From contig JAANDG010000027.1 in the NCBI GenBank assembly GCA_036852015.1, positions 372,001-436,000 on the forward strand: a stretch of DNA of 64,000 nt. Reading direction: 5' to 3'. The stretch comes from Pelodera strongyloides. Its lineage: Eukaryota; Nematoda; Chromadorea; Rhabditida; Rhabditidae. The stretch's first letter is position 1; each line of letters opens with the position of its first letter. This document shows positions 1 through 12,958 of this stretch, in pieces. The notes below the pieces were generated by a model. It did not search any database, was not told the origin of the DNA, and saw only the letters and a list, made by a program, of their open reading frames with translations. A program made the position numbers and the translations under genes.

Positions 1-238
1 CACCGACTTCTACAAGATATTCGGGGTTCAGTGTTTCTTCTTATTCCGTTCCGGCTTATAGGTTTATGAAAGTTAGACCCTTCATGATCATCAACAGAGA
101 AGAGCAATTTGATTGGTTCCGTGCCGGAAGCCGGAATACGCATTTTTTTTTCTTGTAATTGTTAAACACTGAACATATTACAAAATAGGAAATGTCGAAG
201 AGGGAGGCGGCTAGTTTAATCACGGGACAAGTTTTTGG

Positions 239-2898
239 ATGTTCTTTGGTAAGTATCGTATGCATAATCATTAAAAAAATTTCAGCTGACAGCAACAGTG
301 CAGTGAATCGTATGCGAAGCGACCCGAGTGCCGGGATGAGACCGGTGGAAAAGGAGGTTCCATTTGAGGTACGGTAACGGTGTCTAACTTTTGTATTTTA
401 TGTTTACAGCCGGGCGTAAGTTACGCATTTACATAGAATCAAGCAATCAAGCACGTAGGCTATTTCAAGTGTGTGTTTTTAGTGAAACCTAGAGCATCCA
501 AACGTTTTGAACCATTCGCTAGTCAGACTAACTTCATTCACTCGTAGGATTTAAAGCGAAATACCAGCCGGTTTTTGAAACATATCGAGTACACCAGCAT
601 TCTTAAGCAGCTTATGCAAATGAACATAAATTAGAATAAAACATCGAGCGTAAGAATTCAATTGTCCACGATGCGTTAAGCAAACTTTTTTCAAAGAATC
701 CAATAAACATTCTCTGTAATATATAAAATCGTCCTACTGTTCTCGTTGGCCGTTCCCTTATTTGTATTATTTGTATAGCGTGTGAATGTTTGCGTTTCTG
801 TGCGCCGCTTTGCAATAAAGCACTTGACCACTTGAACGTGTTAGTGTGAGCCGAGTGTGGAGTTTGGTGTGAGAATGCGAAGCTTTAGAAGTCTTGCATC
901 GGTGGACAGTTGTTTGATTCACAAATAATTTTTGTCACTATTACCTGCACATTTTCTTTATATGATTTCCAAACCCAGCTCAATTACTTTATATTAAACA
1001 CTGTGTGAGTGAGAAGCTGAGCCTATTGAATGTGCTCAGCCTGTGTGTGTGCTTCGGTGCTTCGCTTTTCCATTCAGTTTATCTGGAGGATTTTTTCTTT
1101 CAACTTTCAATGACACGACGTATGTACGTAGTAATCAGTTGTTAATTTCCATATTTACCATCTAGGATGTTTGGAAGGTTGACTTTCCAGCACAGTTTCT
1201 TTGTTTCTTATCTTTTTGTTTCTTTGTTGCAGGTGCCCCTCCGACGCACTCCCTCGGATAAAAAGCACTGGCCGTCGACACCACCACCTGATCCGAGACA
1301 GCCAACCACGATGACGACCACCACGGCAGGACAGCAATATGGGTGAGTTTTATTTTTCATTTTGTTGAATGTCTTCATTCCTTCGTTGTCTGCGTTTTCG
1401 CTTGCTCTGCCTTGCGCTTCCCGCCTTTTTGTGTGTTCTTTGGCGTCGTGTGTGGGAGTCACTAGTCATCAGAAGGTGTCAAACTTTCCGAGATCAGTGT
1501 GGGCCTAATTTACGTCGAATTAGAAGTGAAGTCTTTTATTACTGCAGAGGCGGTCGCCCTGCAATGGGTGTTCCGGCGGCTGGCATCCTCTCGCAACAAT
1601 ATCAGAATCAGAATTCGCCGAACAGACAACAATCGATGTCAAATAGGTACGGATTCAGGTTTCGTTGGGTTGGGTCTACTGTTATTTAATATTCTTCTGA
1701 ACCCTTCATCTCTAGGGAAAGTACATGATATGCACGGAAAAATCTATGACGTCATCGTATTTTCGATCCCAAGTCGTTTTCTTGTTATAACCGTACCCCA
1801 GCTACGGTTACAGTATACTAGCCTAATTGCCTAAGACTTAGCAACTGGCAAATTAGCCTCTAGCGGTAGCTGCTGCTGCGCACTTATTATTTACTCACAC
1901 TCGGTATAGTCACAATAATATTGTATGTTGTGAATTTACTCATTTTAATAAATTTGTACCAATTTCAGTGCTCCATCATCCACAAATAAGTCGTTCACAA
2001 TGCGTGAAGGGAGGATGAATTCAACACAAGGGGCGGGAGTGATGAGGTGAGACTTTTTGTAATATTTTATCAAAATCTCGGTCTTCTGTCATTGTTGTTT
2101 TGTCCTTATTTCCTTATTGAAGGATTCTGCTCTTTATTGTCTTACTGTTGTAGGAATGCGGTTACCTTTAGGATTTGTGAGTTTGTGAGCCAGTTCGGCG
2201 TTCATACAACAATATTTCCTAGGTACATACGAAAATGTGAGGCCCGTTTTCTTATGTTTTGTGTGCTCTAATAATAGTTATTAATTATAATGCTAATTCG
2301 TACCTTGAATGAAAGTGCTCTTGAAGATTTTTTTATTTATATAATTTAAATTCAGACAAGGTTCCACCTCAAACGACCAATCGCCCACTGACGGAATCAA
2401 TAAGAATCGATCGAGTATGTACGATAATGTGTCGAATGGAGGCGGAGCCACGATGAACCACCGTGATGACGTCACGGGGAAGATGGTGAGCCTGGGTTTA
2501 ATTATTCACTTAAGTACAGAAGTTTGTGTTGTCTGTACTTCCGGTACCGAATGGGACACGCAACGCAATACCTGGAATTGCGTTTGTTTATGCTTAGGCT
2601 TAGGCTTAGGCTTAGGGTCAGTCTGCGAAATACCTTTAGAAAGTTGGTCTCAATTTTCGATCGCTCAATTATGTTAATATGTCCTTTCTTCTAGGTGACT
2701 GTGATGCGAGGCAGTGACGAAGAAGAAGATTCTCGAGGTTTCAATCGCAGAGTTATTCCAACAGGAGAAACGGGACGCCACAGAAGGGCCGAATCAGAGC
2801 GAAGTCACGAAAGTGCGGCAAAAGTACGCCATGCTCCGAATAACGTCACCTACGTGTGCATAGGAGATGATGATGATGGACAGACGTCGGATGTGTAA
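239..2898 (+). CDS. Unrecognised low-complexity protein, C-terminal exons
   Basis: Exons 286-368, 1233-1342, 1548-1646, 1969-2046, 2356-2485 and 2695-2898 (stop TAA at 2896) join in one frame with GT..AG borders. The 5' end is uncertain. A 37-nt intron with perfect signals (249-285) would join them to an ATG at 239. Reading straight through that intron instead gives an ATG at 192 and a hydrophobic stretch followed by KK that could be a membrane segment. The product is rich in S, N, G, Q, R and P, has proline-rich patches (PSTPPPDPRQP), a run of acidic residues in the last exon (DEEED), and ends in DDDDGQTSDV. The last three residues, SDV, fit a class I PDZ ligand. I recognise no domain. It may be the cytoplasmic tail of a larger protein whose first exons lie left of the window. 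Confidence 0.6.
551..705. repeat. Degenerate MITE, family C (AAAGCGAAATACC ends)
   Basis: It starts TTTAAAGCGAAATACCAGCC and runs into a decayed partner end containing TTGTCCACGATGCG. The same sequence occurs intact at 38309-38448, 41766-41932 and 62841-63021. It lies in an intron of the first gene. Confidence 0.6.
2592..2616 (+). repeat. Short interstitial TTAGGC run
   Basis: About four units of the nematode telomere hexamer sit inside the last intron of the first gene. Longer runs occur at 22793-22940 and 62641-62695. Confidence 0.8.
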
Positions 2899-3001
2899 CT
2901 GTGCGTTTGGGGAACTTGACTGACATGGTTTAGTGCTGGTCTAGTCCTGAGGATCAGTGCATTAGATGATACTCACTCACAAATAGGAAGAAAACGACAC
3001 C

Positions 3002-3140
3002 TGAGGCCGTATTCACCAAGACACAGGGAACCCTCCCTAGGCTCACGAGCGCTCTGAATTTCTTCTTCTCTCGCACTCTCTACTCACTCTTTATCCGCTT
3101 GCCAGGGAGGGCTCCCTGCGTGTTGGTGAATACGGCCTCA
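3002..3140. repeat. Palindromic MITE, family P
   Basis: The ends are inverted copies: TGAGGCCGTATTCACCAA at the left and TTGGTGAATACGGCCTCA at the right. GGGAACCCTCCCT and AGGGAGGGCTCCC follow inside. Relatives occur at 29729-29884 and 54504-54627; 42171-42311 has a similar design. No coding capacity. Confidence 0.85.
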
Positions 3141-4373
3141 GTAAATATGCCTAAGATTCACATTTTTTTTATTTGTCCCGGAAAACATAATTCGTGCACG
3201 CTTTATAGATTTTCAGCAGTCCAATTAGTTTGATCTGTTTTTAGACTTAAAGTTGGCCATTGTTTGTTATTTTCTTTTTTTTCTGTCCTAGAGTATGTTA
3301 TTCTGTGAATTGTCTGTTTTTTTTTTGCTTGTGAGTTTTTTTGTAGATGTAATATTTATTTATTATGTACATTTTTATTTATATTTTCATCAGTAACGAA
3401 TCGCTCGGTTTTTCTTCATAGTTTTATTATTATTTAGCCTACCTTTTGCTTCAAAGTTTCATTATTTTAAATGAATTTATGTTTTTGTTCAGATTGATTT
3501 TAGGTTCTATATTGCATCCGAACCTTTTTAAAGGGAATATACCCTAGGCTTTCTAATAGTGGGACGTTCTCATAACCTAACTAGTGTCCCTTTAAGGTAC
3601 ATACTGTATTTTTTTAGTAATATTGACACCTTATTGCTTTCAAAATCGTGTTCTTTGCCATAATATAGTTTTTATTCATATTAAGCTATAATCAGTATAC
3701 GGTATTCCCTGGTTAGTTAATGTAAGTTATTAATGAGTGGGAATTTTACCAGTGTATTTAACATGCCGGTTCTTTTGCGAGAATTGCGTTGTGTATTATT
3801 TATTTACTTTTTTTTATTCTGTATGTGATATCCATGAGTGCATAATATTTGATATATATAACATAATTGCTTTTTATATTTTTTTAAAGGGAGTAAGTCC
3901 GTAGTTTCAACTTTTAATGTTACTTACTTGGCGGTGGGATAGCCGGCTAATTGTAAGTACGAAATGAAATGATAAACTAGGGTCTATTTTCTGTAATATT
4001 TACTGTTTGAAAGTTGGAAAGTATTAGTGTTCTCACACATGAGAATTGACAACAATGAAGCTATTTTGAGAATTGGTTTCGCTCAATTTTGGTTTAAAGT
4101 ATTTTTTAGAGAAGAGGTGAAATAAATAGTTCTTAATTAGGTGCAATGGTGTTTAATTTAATATTTTGTTTCGCAATCAATATAGCGTGCAAATTAGGTT
4201 ATAAACTGCACTTAATAACGTTTCCTTCTTGAACGGATTTGGAATACTGTACCACTGAACGTATGTCAAAACCTCGTGAAATTAGTAAAACAGTGAGTAG
4301 CGTAGTTTATTATTTTTGATGATAGTGTTTCCCGTGATAGATGACATACATGTATTACAGGCACCTAAGCATT

Positions 4374-4588
4374 GAAAGGGTCAGGCCCACCAAAGTAAAC
4401 CTATATTTACGGTGTTGTATGTTCCTGATTTGTATAGTGTTTACAATATATACAAACTAAATTTCAGCTGAATCCACCCTGGGGAGGTTTTCCCGAGAAC
4501 TTTTCCTAAAAGTCTACCGTTGAGTAGCCTGTTTAAGTTTGGAGGTGTATCCAATCTTTGACGAACTTTGGCGGGCCTGACCTTTTAA
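4374..4588. repeat. MITE, family A (AAGGGTCAGGCCCA ends)
   Basis: The left end reads AAAGGGTCAGGCCCACCAAAG and the right end GGCGGGCCTGACCTTTTAA, an imperfect inverted pair about 215 bp apart. The internal CAAAGTAAACCTATATTTACG recurs in the outer element at 59594-60280. Confidence 0.7.
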
Positions 4589-5334
4589 GGATTATTTCCT
4601 ACTGAATTAGCTGATTTGTAGGTTAGACGTGCGATAATTTTTGTCAGACTTTCCTTCATCAACAATCAATAAATTTGCCGGTGCTGCAGGCATTTCCCAC
4701 TTGAGCACTTATTTTTTAATTTTATTCTTAATGTAGAATAAAAAGTAATGTCGTTGAAACGGGGGAGGTTTATCTCGTGAGAACTTTGCGTTTCCCGTGA
4801 TAGAGTGACATCTTATGCTTGATTGACAGGGTAATCAAAATACCTTCTGTTTTATTGAAGTAGTGGGTTATCACACTGCGAATTTGATTGCGAGGAAATG
4901 TTGGGGTTCAATCTCGTGCGCTGCATGTGCGATTTTTGAGGTCTTTGCAAGGGTCAGGCAAATGGAAATAACTGATGTTCGTGTAAATCAACACGGTCGG
5001 AGGATAAATAAACAAATAAGCAAATCTTTTACGCCACAAGTGCGCGCTCGGTTCAATACAGTATTCAAACCTTATGGCTTGTTTTGCAGATGTCCTGAGC
5101 ATTAGGCGACGAGTTCCAGATGACGAATTGCAAGGCTTTCAATGTTCGCCGTATAAATATTCTGCGATTCAATTGTGGAACGATACAACCTCTTGAAAAA
5201 TCTGCGTGAGCTCGTATAGTCATAGGCGGTCACATTGGTAATAACTGCTTGGTAGTTATTATGCCTCATACACCGATACACCTACATATAACATTTAACA
5301 TTTAACATTTATTCGCATACATCTACATATAACG

Positions 5335-5480
5335 ATTGACAATGGGTCCACACATTGTTATGGATACCTTTTGCATGACTTGGGTGCAAAAACGAAAAAC
5401 CTCACAAAAACTGAGGTGTCACTCAATTGTCAACCGCTTGACCAGCTAATCATAGATGTGATAACAAATCACATAAAAGG
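5335..5480 (+). promoter_or_regulatory. Vitellogenin promoter: VPE1-like and GATA sites
   Basis: ATTGACA at 5335-5341 is the exact reverse complement of the nematode vitellogenin element VPE1 (TGTCAAT), and a near match (TGTCAAC) lies near 5428. TGATAA at 5459-5464 fits a VPE2/GATA-type site of the kind bound by intestinal GATA factors in C. elegans. CATAAAAG at about 5472 could act as a TATA element some 50 nt before the ATG. The motif identities are known from C. elegans; their use here is inferred. Confidence 0.6.
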
Positions 5481-5526
5481 GAGGGTGGTGTGCAGATCAT
5501 CACTCCTCCAATCGAGCATCAGCACA

Positions 5527-8500
5527 ATGAAGTTGATTCTCGGAGTGGCCCTTCTGGGTCTGGCCCTGGCCTCCCAACTTCCCCGCCTCAACACTCAATG
5601 GTTCGAATCCGGCCGTGAGTACGTCTGGAAGTGGGACTCTCAGCTGACCAACGGTCTGTCTGTCACTCCCTCTGGACAGTCCCTTCAACGCGCCTCTGCC
5701 AAGGTTCACCTCCAGCTTGGAGACCGTGATGCCGTCATTCAGCTCCGCGACCTCCGCTTCTTCACTGTTAACAAGCAGCTCTCGCACCCTGAGTCCCTCG
5801 TTCCCGAGCGCGCTCTCGAGCAGCTCGAGCTGACCGAGGCGCATCGTGACCTGCTCGCACTGCCCGTCTACTTCCGTTACGAGAACGGTGTAGTCTCTGA
5901 CATCCGTTTCGATCGCTCCGAGCCCGAGTGGATCAGAAACATCAAGAGATCCGTGCTCAACATGCTCCAGATCAACATCAGACCCGTCGAGCTGGCCGAG
6001 GAGAACTCCGACAACACTGACAAGTTCTACCGCGTCAAGGAGGTTAGTTTATTTACTTATTCATAAAGACTCAATCAATTACTCACTTACAGTATAAGTA
6101 GGAATTTTATTTTACAACTAGTTTACTCTGTGCCTTTTTTGCATCTTCAAATATTAACGGGGCAGAGAACGTATGTAATGTACAGTGCTATCCTAGACTA
6201 TACGACCACCCCCAAATTCTAGGATTTCTTGAATCTGGGCATGAATAGCGGGAAACCAGTAACATCACTGAACCGGTTGTATAATACTGTTAGTTTAGAA
6301 AAAGAGCGTGCATGTAAGAAAGAGCGATGATGACACACCTAACCTAGAGAAAAGATGCAAAGAGTAAACCACATAAACTTATATTTTCCTTAATTTCAGA
6401 ACGTGATTGAAGGAAACTGCGAAGTTTCTTACACTTCCGTCGATGGTTCCGAGTCCAACGAGATGCACTTCACCAAGTCGATCAACTTCGACAAGTGCAC
6501 CACCAGACCCGACATCCGTTATGGACTTCGCTTCGGAGAAGAGTGCAAGGAGTGCACCGAGCCCCAGATGAACAGCTACGAGCCCAACCAGGAAAGCCAG
6601 ACTGTCATGCGTTTCCGCGTCCGCAACTCCGAGGAGCGTTTCTTGATCCGCGAGATCGAGCTCACTTCCAAGTACGTGTTCGCTCCCCTGAAGGCGGAGC
6701 TCCAGATGATCTCCACCCAGGTTGTCAACAAGCTGACTCTTCTTGAGTCCGGAGACATCAAGACCCGCATTCCCAAGATCGAGGCCGACAAGATGACCAC
6801 CCTCGTCTACGGACAGAGACAGCACATTGCCCGCGAGATGTGGGAGATGACCGGCGAGGAGAAGTACCTCAAGGAATCTTTCCCCGAGAGCACCATCGAC
6901 AAGGTACGCAGTGTGAAGAAGATCTTCGAGAACATCAACGAGATGTACACTGAGAAGAACGGATTCGAGATTGAGAGCAACCATATGTTCGCCCGTCTTG
7001 TTGATATCCTCCGCAGATGCACCATCAAGGAGCTCGAAGAGATCCACACCATCACCGAGGACAACGAGAAGCTCCGCCAGATCTTCTTTGACGCCATTGC
7101 CACCGCTGGAACCAAGACCTGTGTCTCATACATCGTGACTCTGATCAAGAACGAGGAGATTTCTCCCAACAGAGCCGCCTACCTGATCAAGACCCTCGTC
7201 AACCTCCGTCTTCCTTCCGAGAAAATCATCGACACTCTGCTCCACCTCCAGAAGGAGCCCGTGTGCCAGCGCAACCCTGCTCTCCTCCAGACCGTCCGTC
7301 TCACCGTCGGAGCTCTGATCAACGGCCTCTGCGGCCACCATGGAGACAAGTGGGCTGTTGACCGTGCTGAGATGTGCCCTCGTGAGATCAAGACCAAGTA
7401 CGTTCAGATCCTCAAGAAGCAGTTCGAGGAGGCTCGTGACCGTTACGAGAAGGTGCTTGTCCTGAAGACCATTGCCAACGCCGGAGTTGATGTGTCCGTC
7501 CACATGCTCGAGAAGATCATCTACGACAAGACCGAAGAGAGAATCGTCCGCATGCAAGCCATCGATGCCCTCCGCCAGCTGAGAAACATCATACCCCGCA
7601 AGATCCAGGCCGTTCTGATGCCCATCTACAAGAAGCACAACGAGGTGCCCGAAATCCGCATGAACGCTCTCTTCCACATCGTGCACACCCAGCCCGAGCG
7701 TGCCGTTCTTGAGCAAATCGCTGAGCAGATCAACAACGAGCGCAATGCCCAGGTTGCCGTCTACACCATCCGCCTTCTCAAGTCCTTCGTCAAGTCTGAG
7801 AACCCCTGCGAGAAGACCTTCTCTGGAAGAGTCAAGGTTGTCCTTCGTCTCATCAACGAGAAGAACATGAACCTGGCCAGCACCTACAGACACTTCTCCG
7901 TCTATTCCGATGAGTGGATGACTGGAGCTTCCATTGACATGTCCGCCCTCTTCACCAACGAGAGCGTTGTCCCCAAGGAACTGATGGCCTCGATCGACTC
8001 TATCCTCGGATCTGAGTGGAACAAGCACCTCGTGCAGGTTGGCTTCTCCCAGCAGGGAATTGACAAGGTTCTCCGCAATGTGCTCTCCAAGGTTGAGAAC
8101 ATGAAGAACATTGAGGACGTCATTGTTCGTGGAAAGCGCTCCGTTCTCTCCCGTCCCATGGATATGCTCCGTGACCTGATCCAGAAGGTCAACATTGTCA
8201 CCCGCCGTCATTCCGAGTCTGAGCAAGAGCCCCATGCCCTCGTCTACCTCAGATACAAGAACTACGACTACGCTGTCATCCCCATGGATGAGGAACTTGT
8301 CTTCAACATGCTCAAGAACGTCGTCTCCGGAGGAAGATTCGACCTTTCCGAGATCGAGGAGATCCTTGCCCGTGGCTTCAACTTCAACTTCGCCACCGGA
8401 CTCTACGGATACGAGATGACCCGTGTCGTGCCCACCACCTTCGGACTGCCCCTTGTTCTGTCTGCAAAGGTCCCCATCGTCTCCTCCATTGAGGGAAGAA

Positions 8501-11218
8501 TCCGTGCCGAGATTGAGCCCAAGAACGGCCGCAAGATCGAGGGACTCAGAATTCACTTGAACATCAAGCCTACTCTGGCCGCTACCCACATCAGCCACGT
8601 GCAGATCATGTCCCCCATTGTTCACACCGGAATGAAGCTGCAGAACTCTGTCCAGTTCAACCTTCCCATTGACACCATCACCGAGATGACCTGGAACAAG
8701 AAGATCAGCATGAACGTCGTCTTCAAGGCCCTCAAGGAGGAGAAGAGAATCGTCAGACTGGAGACCCGCCCTGTCACCTTTGTCCGTGTGTTCGAGAGAG
8801 ACAACACTCTGTACGCCGAGCCCACTGAGAAGACTGTCTTCACCGAGAAGTTCGACCGTTACAACAAGGAAATCGACACCACCTTTGGAGATGACCTTCT
8901 TGGATTCGAGTTCTCTCTTACCGGAAACGTTTACTCTGCCGTCTCTAACGTCAAGTCTCTCCCCATGCTCGTCTCTGCCAAGGTTCTCGAGGTCCGTGCT
9001 CTGCCCACCGCTGAGACTCCCTCCGAATACAAGGTCACCTTCGACCTGGAGATGTTCCTCAAGGAGCGCGTCAATGAGCTGCCCAAGTTCGACAAGTTCT
9101 ACGAGCGTAATATGGATTCCTTCACCGTCGAGAAGACTGACCTCATTGAAGAAGACGAGACTGAGCGTCGTGAATACTTGAAGAACTTCAAACCCGAGGA
9201 GGCTTTCGGACACCGCCTCCGCATCCGCGCTGAGACCGTTGGAAAGCGTTCTGCTGAAAAGAAGGCCGAGGTTGAACTCCGCACCATCTGCGACCAGGAT
9301 ATGCGTGTGTGCAAGGTTGCCCTCAACATGCTCCGCTCCCCCGTTATGGGAGAGAGACGCGAGTGGGAGCTGAAGACCACCGTCGATGTCATGATGCCCG
9401 AACGCGCCACTTCCCTCAAGGAACTGATGAAGAAGGTTCACCGTGAGATGCACGCCACCCTCTACGCCGAGTGGGGATGCGAACGCAAGCAGACTGTCAA
9501 CCTGAAGCTGCAGGGTGAGCAGAACCGTGAGATGAAGAACTGGATGAAGCTTGCTTTGAACGACAACGAGGAATTCTACGGACTTCTTGAGGAGGCTGGA
9601 GAGCTCAACCAGTACAAGCTGGCTGCCGAGTACGACTTGAACTCCAACACTGAGATGTACATGCAGAGACTCTTCTCTATTCTCAAGATGTACACTTTCT
9701 GGAAGAACGATGTGGAGCGCGTGCAGAAGCCCGAGAACAAGCTCTTCGTCCAACTGACCATTGAGCCTGAGACCCGCTACTTTGCCAACCTCACCATCGA
9801 GACCCCCATCCAGCGTCTGGTTGTTAAGGACATGCGCCTCCCCTACCGTCTTCCCCTGGTTAACATCATCAAGATGTCTGATGTCTCTGACAGACGCGTT
9901 CATGAGTACGGACGTGCCGTGTGCGAAGTCCGCTCCACCAAGGTACGCACCTTCGACCAGCTGACCTACAAGACCCCCATCACCACTTGCTATTCCGTGA
10001 TTGCCAAGGACTGCAGCGAGGAGCCTACCTTCGCCGTTCTGCTCAAGAAGTTGACCAAGCTTGGAGAGGAGAAGAAGGTCAAGATCGTAGCTGAGGAACG
10101 CGTCATTGAGCTGCAGTTGATTGATGAGATCATGGAGGTCAAGATCAACAACAAGGTCCACAAGGAGAGCCAACTCGAGAACCACAACATCAGAAAGATT
10201 TCCGAGAACCTGTACAAGATTGTTCTGGAGCAGGCCACCGTTGTCTTTGACGGATACACCGCCAAGGTTGAGCTGAGCCATCTGATGCAGAACCGCCAGT
10301 GCGGACTTTGCGGACACTTTGACGGACAGAGCGACAACGAGTTCCGTCGCGCCGACAACATTGAGACCGGTGAGTTATTTTTGTTTCTATTGACTGACAT
10401 GTTTCCATCTGGAGCATAATGTTCTTGCCTAAGTTCTTGAGTTGTTCGGTCATGATTATACCAGTTATAACTCTCCCCGTTTGTAGAAGATCTGGAGGAG
10501 TTCCACCGCTCTTTCCTTGTCCGCGACAACGAAGAGTGCGAGGTTGAGGAGCAGAAGCTGAGCGAGAAGAAGCACTACAAGGTTATCGAGAGAGAATCTT
10601 CCTCCGAAGAGGTCAACATCTTTGACGAGATCGAGGAGAACGACAGAAAGAAGGCCCGTGTTGCCCGTGATGATGGTTGGTTCATATTTATATTTGTCTT
10701 TTTTTTCTGGTGTTGTCGCACTGTAATTCCATAGCAATTCTATATCAAATCCTAATCATAACTAATACTCATTGCCGTCCAGAGCCCGTGCTCCGCACCC
10801 GTGTCATTGAGTACACCCACCGTGTCTGCTTCTCCAAGAAGCCCGTGCCCGAGTGTGTGAACTCTGAGACCGACGAGACTGAGCAGGTCAAGGCCCGCTT
10901 CGTCTGCTTCGACCGCAACGCCCCCGAGACCAAGAAGTACACCAGAATGTGAGTTTTTACTTTTGATAGTACTGTATTTTGTCTGAACCTCTGGATTTCA
11001 TGGAAGGATAACCTCCACCAAATCTAACCATCTAACCACTGTTAGTAATTCTGTCTCACAATCAGGCAGGTATTTCTAAGTCGCGGAAGCCAAAACCTGG
11101 CAACATTGCAATCAATATTCTACTTTTCAGGGTCCGTCACCAGTCTCTTGACCTGAGCGCCGAGAAGGACTCCTTCATCCACCCCATCACCGTGGCCAAG
11201 ACCTGCGAGGCCTATTAG
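5527..11218 (+). CDS. vit-6: Vitellogenin, vit-6-like, complete
   Basis: Major yolk lipoprotein precursor, made in the intestine and secreted for uptake by oocytes. Exons 5527-6042, 6400-10369, 10487-10675, 10783-10948 and 11131-11218 give 1642 residues, the usual size for nematode vitellogenins. A signal peptide (MKLILGVALLGLALAS) is followed by the lipovitellin N-terminal domain. Near the C-terminus is a von Willebrand D-type region with CGLCG at residues 1473-1477. A furin-type site, RGKR, ends at residue 752. C. elegans VIT-6 is the vitellogenin cut into two yolk proteins, and a cut here would leave an N-terminal part of about 750 residues; this, with the length, is why I prefer vit-6 over the uncut vit-1 to vit-5 type. 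Codon use is extremely biased (AAG, GAG, CTC, ATC, TCC), as expected of a very highly expressed gene and unlike its neighbours. The start is chosen for the signal peptide; the upstream in-frame extension lacks one. Confidence 0.93.
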
Positions 11219-12244
11219 ATTATTTAATTTTCTTAATTCAATATGTTCCGTTTCACGATAAAATAATTTTGTTTTATGCACATCTTACTATGTAAATGTA
11301 TGTACAACATTAACACTTGATTATAGTTCAAAACCTAGTGAAATCACATGTTTTGTTTAAACGCGATTAGCATAATGAACGCGCACCGTATTATAATTTT
11401 GCATATATTTATTGTAAACTTGAAAGTATGTACCTGATATGTTTTCATTCGAAATCCACAATTTTGCACGCTCATGGGGTTTCCATGTTTGCGATTCGCA
11501 CTTGCGAAAATGACAAACCGCTGTCCATGTTCAAGTCGATGCAAATGACAAGGTCCCGCAGCGATTTTGGATCTAGTATGGATCTATTTCAAAATAATAC
11601 GGATCTATTTTACATAGTATGGATCTGAAACACTTTCGCTGCAGGACCATGTCAAACGTGCGATTCGCATGGGTTACGGTAATAATATTTTTATAATATA
11701 TAATAATATAATATAATATAATATTTATTACGCACACAAAAATGTACACGCACAGCTTGTCGATAAAATACACAAAGACATAAAAAGCGAACAAAAAAGA
11801 AGTACAACAATATACAGGAGAACAGGAGATCATAACTGAAGGCTACGAATGGGAAAATATTGTCGGATTGCTCTCAATCATTAACGAGGTTCGATGTACG
11901 AATGAGTGTCTGCGTACCATTTTAATTACTCTGGAAATAATGACCTTTGATCTACCTCTACGTGTGATAGAAAGTCGAAACTTGTAGGTAGTTGACATGC
12001 ATGTAAAATGACTTGAACATGGACAGCGGTTTGTCATTTTCGCAAGTGCGCATTATTATATTATTACTAGTGATATGTTTGCCTTAACCTTCATTATTAC
12101 TCCTTCCCTACTTAAATTTTGCATTGGTTTTCCCCTACTGGTATGACTATTCTGCTTTTTATTGATTATGGAATTATTAACTCGACTCGACGAAATTACT
12201 AGTTGCAGTGAGCTACAGTGTTCTATGTAGGCATACATAACACT
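11219..12244. other. Intergenic, inverted-repeat element
   Basis: The segment 11497-11545 reappears inverted at about 12011-12052 (shared core ACAAACCGCTGTCCATGTTC and its complement). The pair bounds a roughly 555-bp non-coding element. Inside it, 11855-11965 matches 40078-40185 in reverse orientation, so it is a dispersed repeat. (ATA)n and TAATA runs occur near 11690-11725. No gene seen. Confidence 0.65.
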
Positions 12245-12886
12245 TCTTTTGAGCTATTTCCCAAGAGATCATCCATAAATACTTTAACAATATTACGTCA
12301 ATATGCTTCTTTTTACCCATTAATACTCTCAGTGTGCTTGTTGGTGTAGCCTGCACTTATTTCAACGGCAAACAAGTGAGCCTACTTCTCGCCGCGCAGC
12401 TCGCACAGTCTTCGCCAGACTCTCAGCGGGTTCTATGCAAAATTGCCTGATATTGGCCCATCGTGAAATGAATTTTGTTATTGTTGTAAACTCTATTGGT
12501 CAATTACCGTATTGTCTTGCACATTTCTAAACTACTACTGTATGTGAAGCATCGACTCTGTAGGTATGGGGACAATTACGCACTTATACGACGCTTGTGC
12601 ATGCCAGACGGGGACTATTTGCCAAAACTAGCTCCGAAGTTTTTTCAAGACGTTAGCCCAGCACTGCCTGAAACAACTAAAAGTTTGCCTAATATTTTGT
12701 TCAATCTTTAGAATTTATATATATATATATATCTCTTTTATTTCCACGTTATTTCTTATTATAAACATGTTGTTTCTTATAATATTAATAGAAGCAGTAA
12801 AGTTTACTTCTATTCAGGAAAATGTTAGTTTCATTGCACTGTTGCGACTAACGCGACTACTCCACGAACCAGCCTGAAACAATTTA

Positions 12887-12958
12887 GACGGGCATAGCGC
12901 AGTGGCAGTGCGCGTGGTTTCGGTGCTGGGTATCGGGGGTTCGATTCCGGGCTGCGTC
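12887..12958 (+). repeat. tRNA-like unit, copy 1 (SINE head or tRNA relic)
   Basis: The 72-nt segment holds a pol III A box (TAGCGCAGTGG) and B box (GGTTCGATTCC) at tRNA spacing. GCGC pairs with GCGC in a D-arm, and the GACG..CA start can pair with the TGCGTC end. The anticodon stem does not pair well and the T stem has a mismatch, so I do not call a working tRNA. Confidence 0.55.

Larger units (their letters stand above)
2899..5334. other. Intergenic, AT-rich, two MITEs, no gene seen
   Basis: This stretch separates the first gene from the vitellogenin. It is AT-rich with many T runs, consistent with a 3' flank, and holds the elements at 3002-3140 and 4374-4588. A motif around TTTCCCGTGATAGA occurs twice (about 4328 and 4791). 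I see no convincing coding exon. Confidence 0.6.

Noticed and set aside
7126..10317. A 1063-codon open frame antisense to the vitellogenin
   Set aside because: The strong codon bias of the vitellogenin (almost no codons whose complement is a stop in that frame) keeps the shadow frame open. It has leucine/valine/aspartate-rich nonsense composition, no domain, and the true gene on the plus strand is complete.
12887..12958. A functional tRNA gene
   Set aside because: A and B boxes are present but the anticodon stem does not pair and the T stem has a mismatch. Kept as a tRNA-like repeat only.
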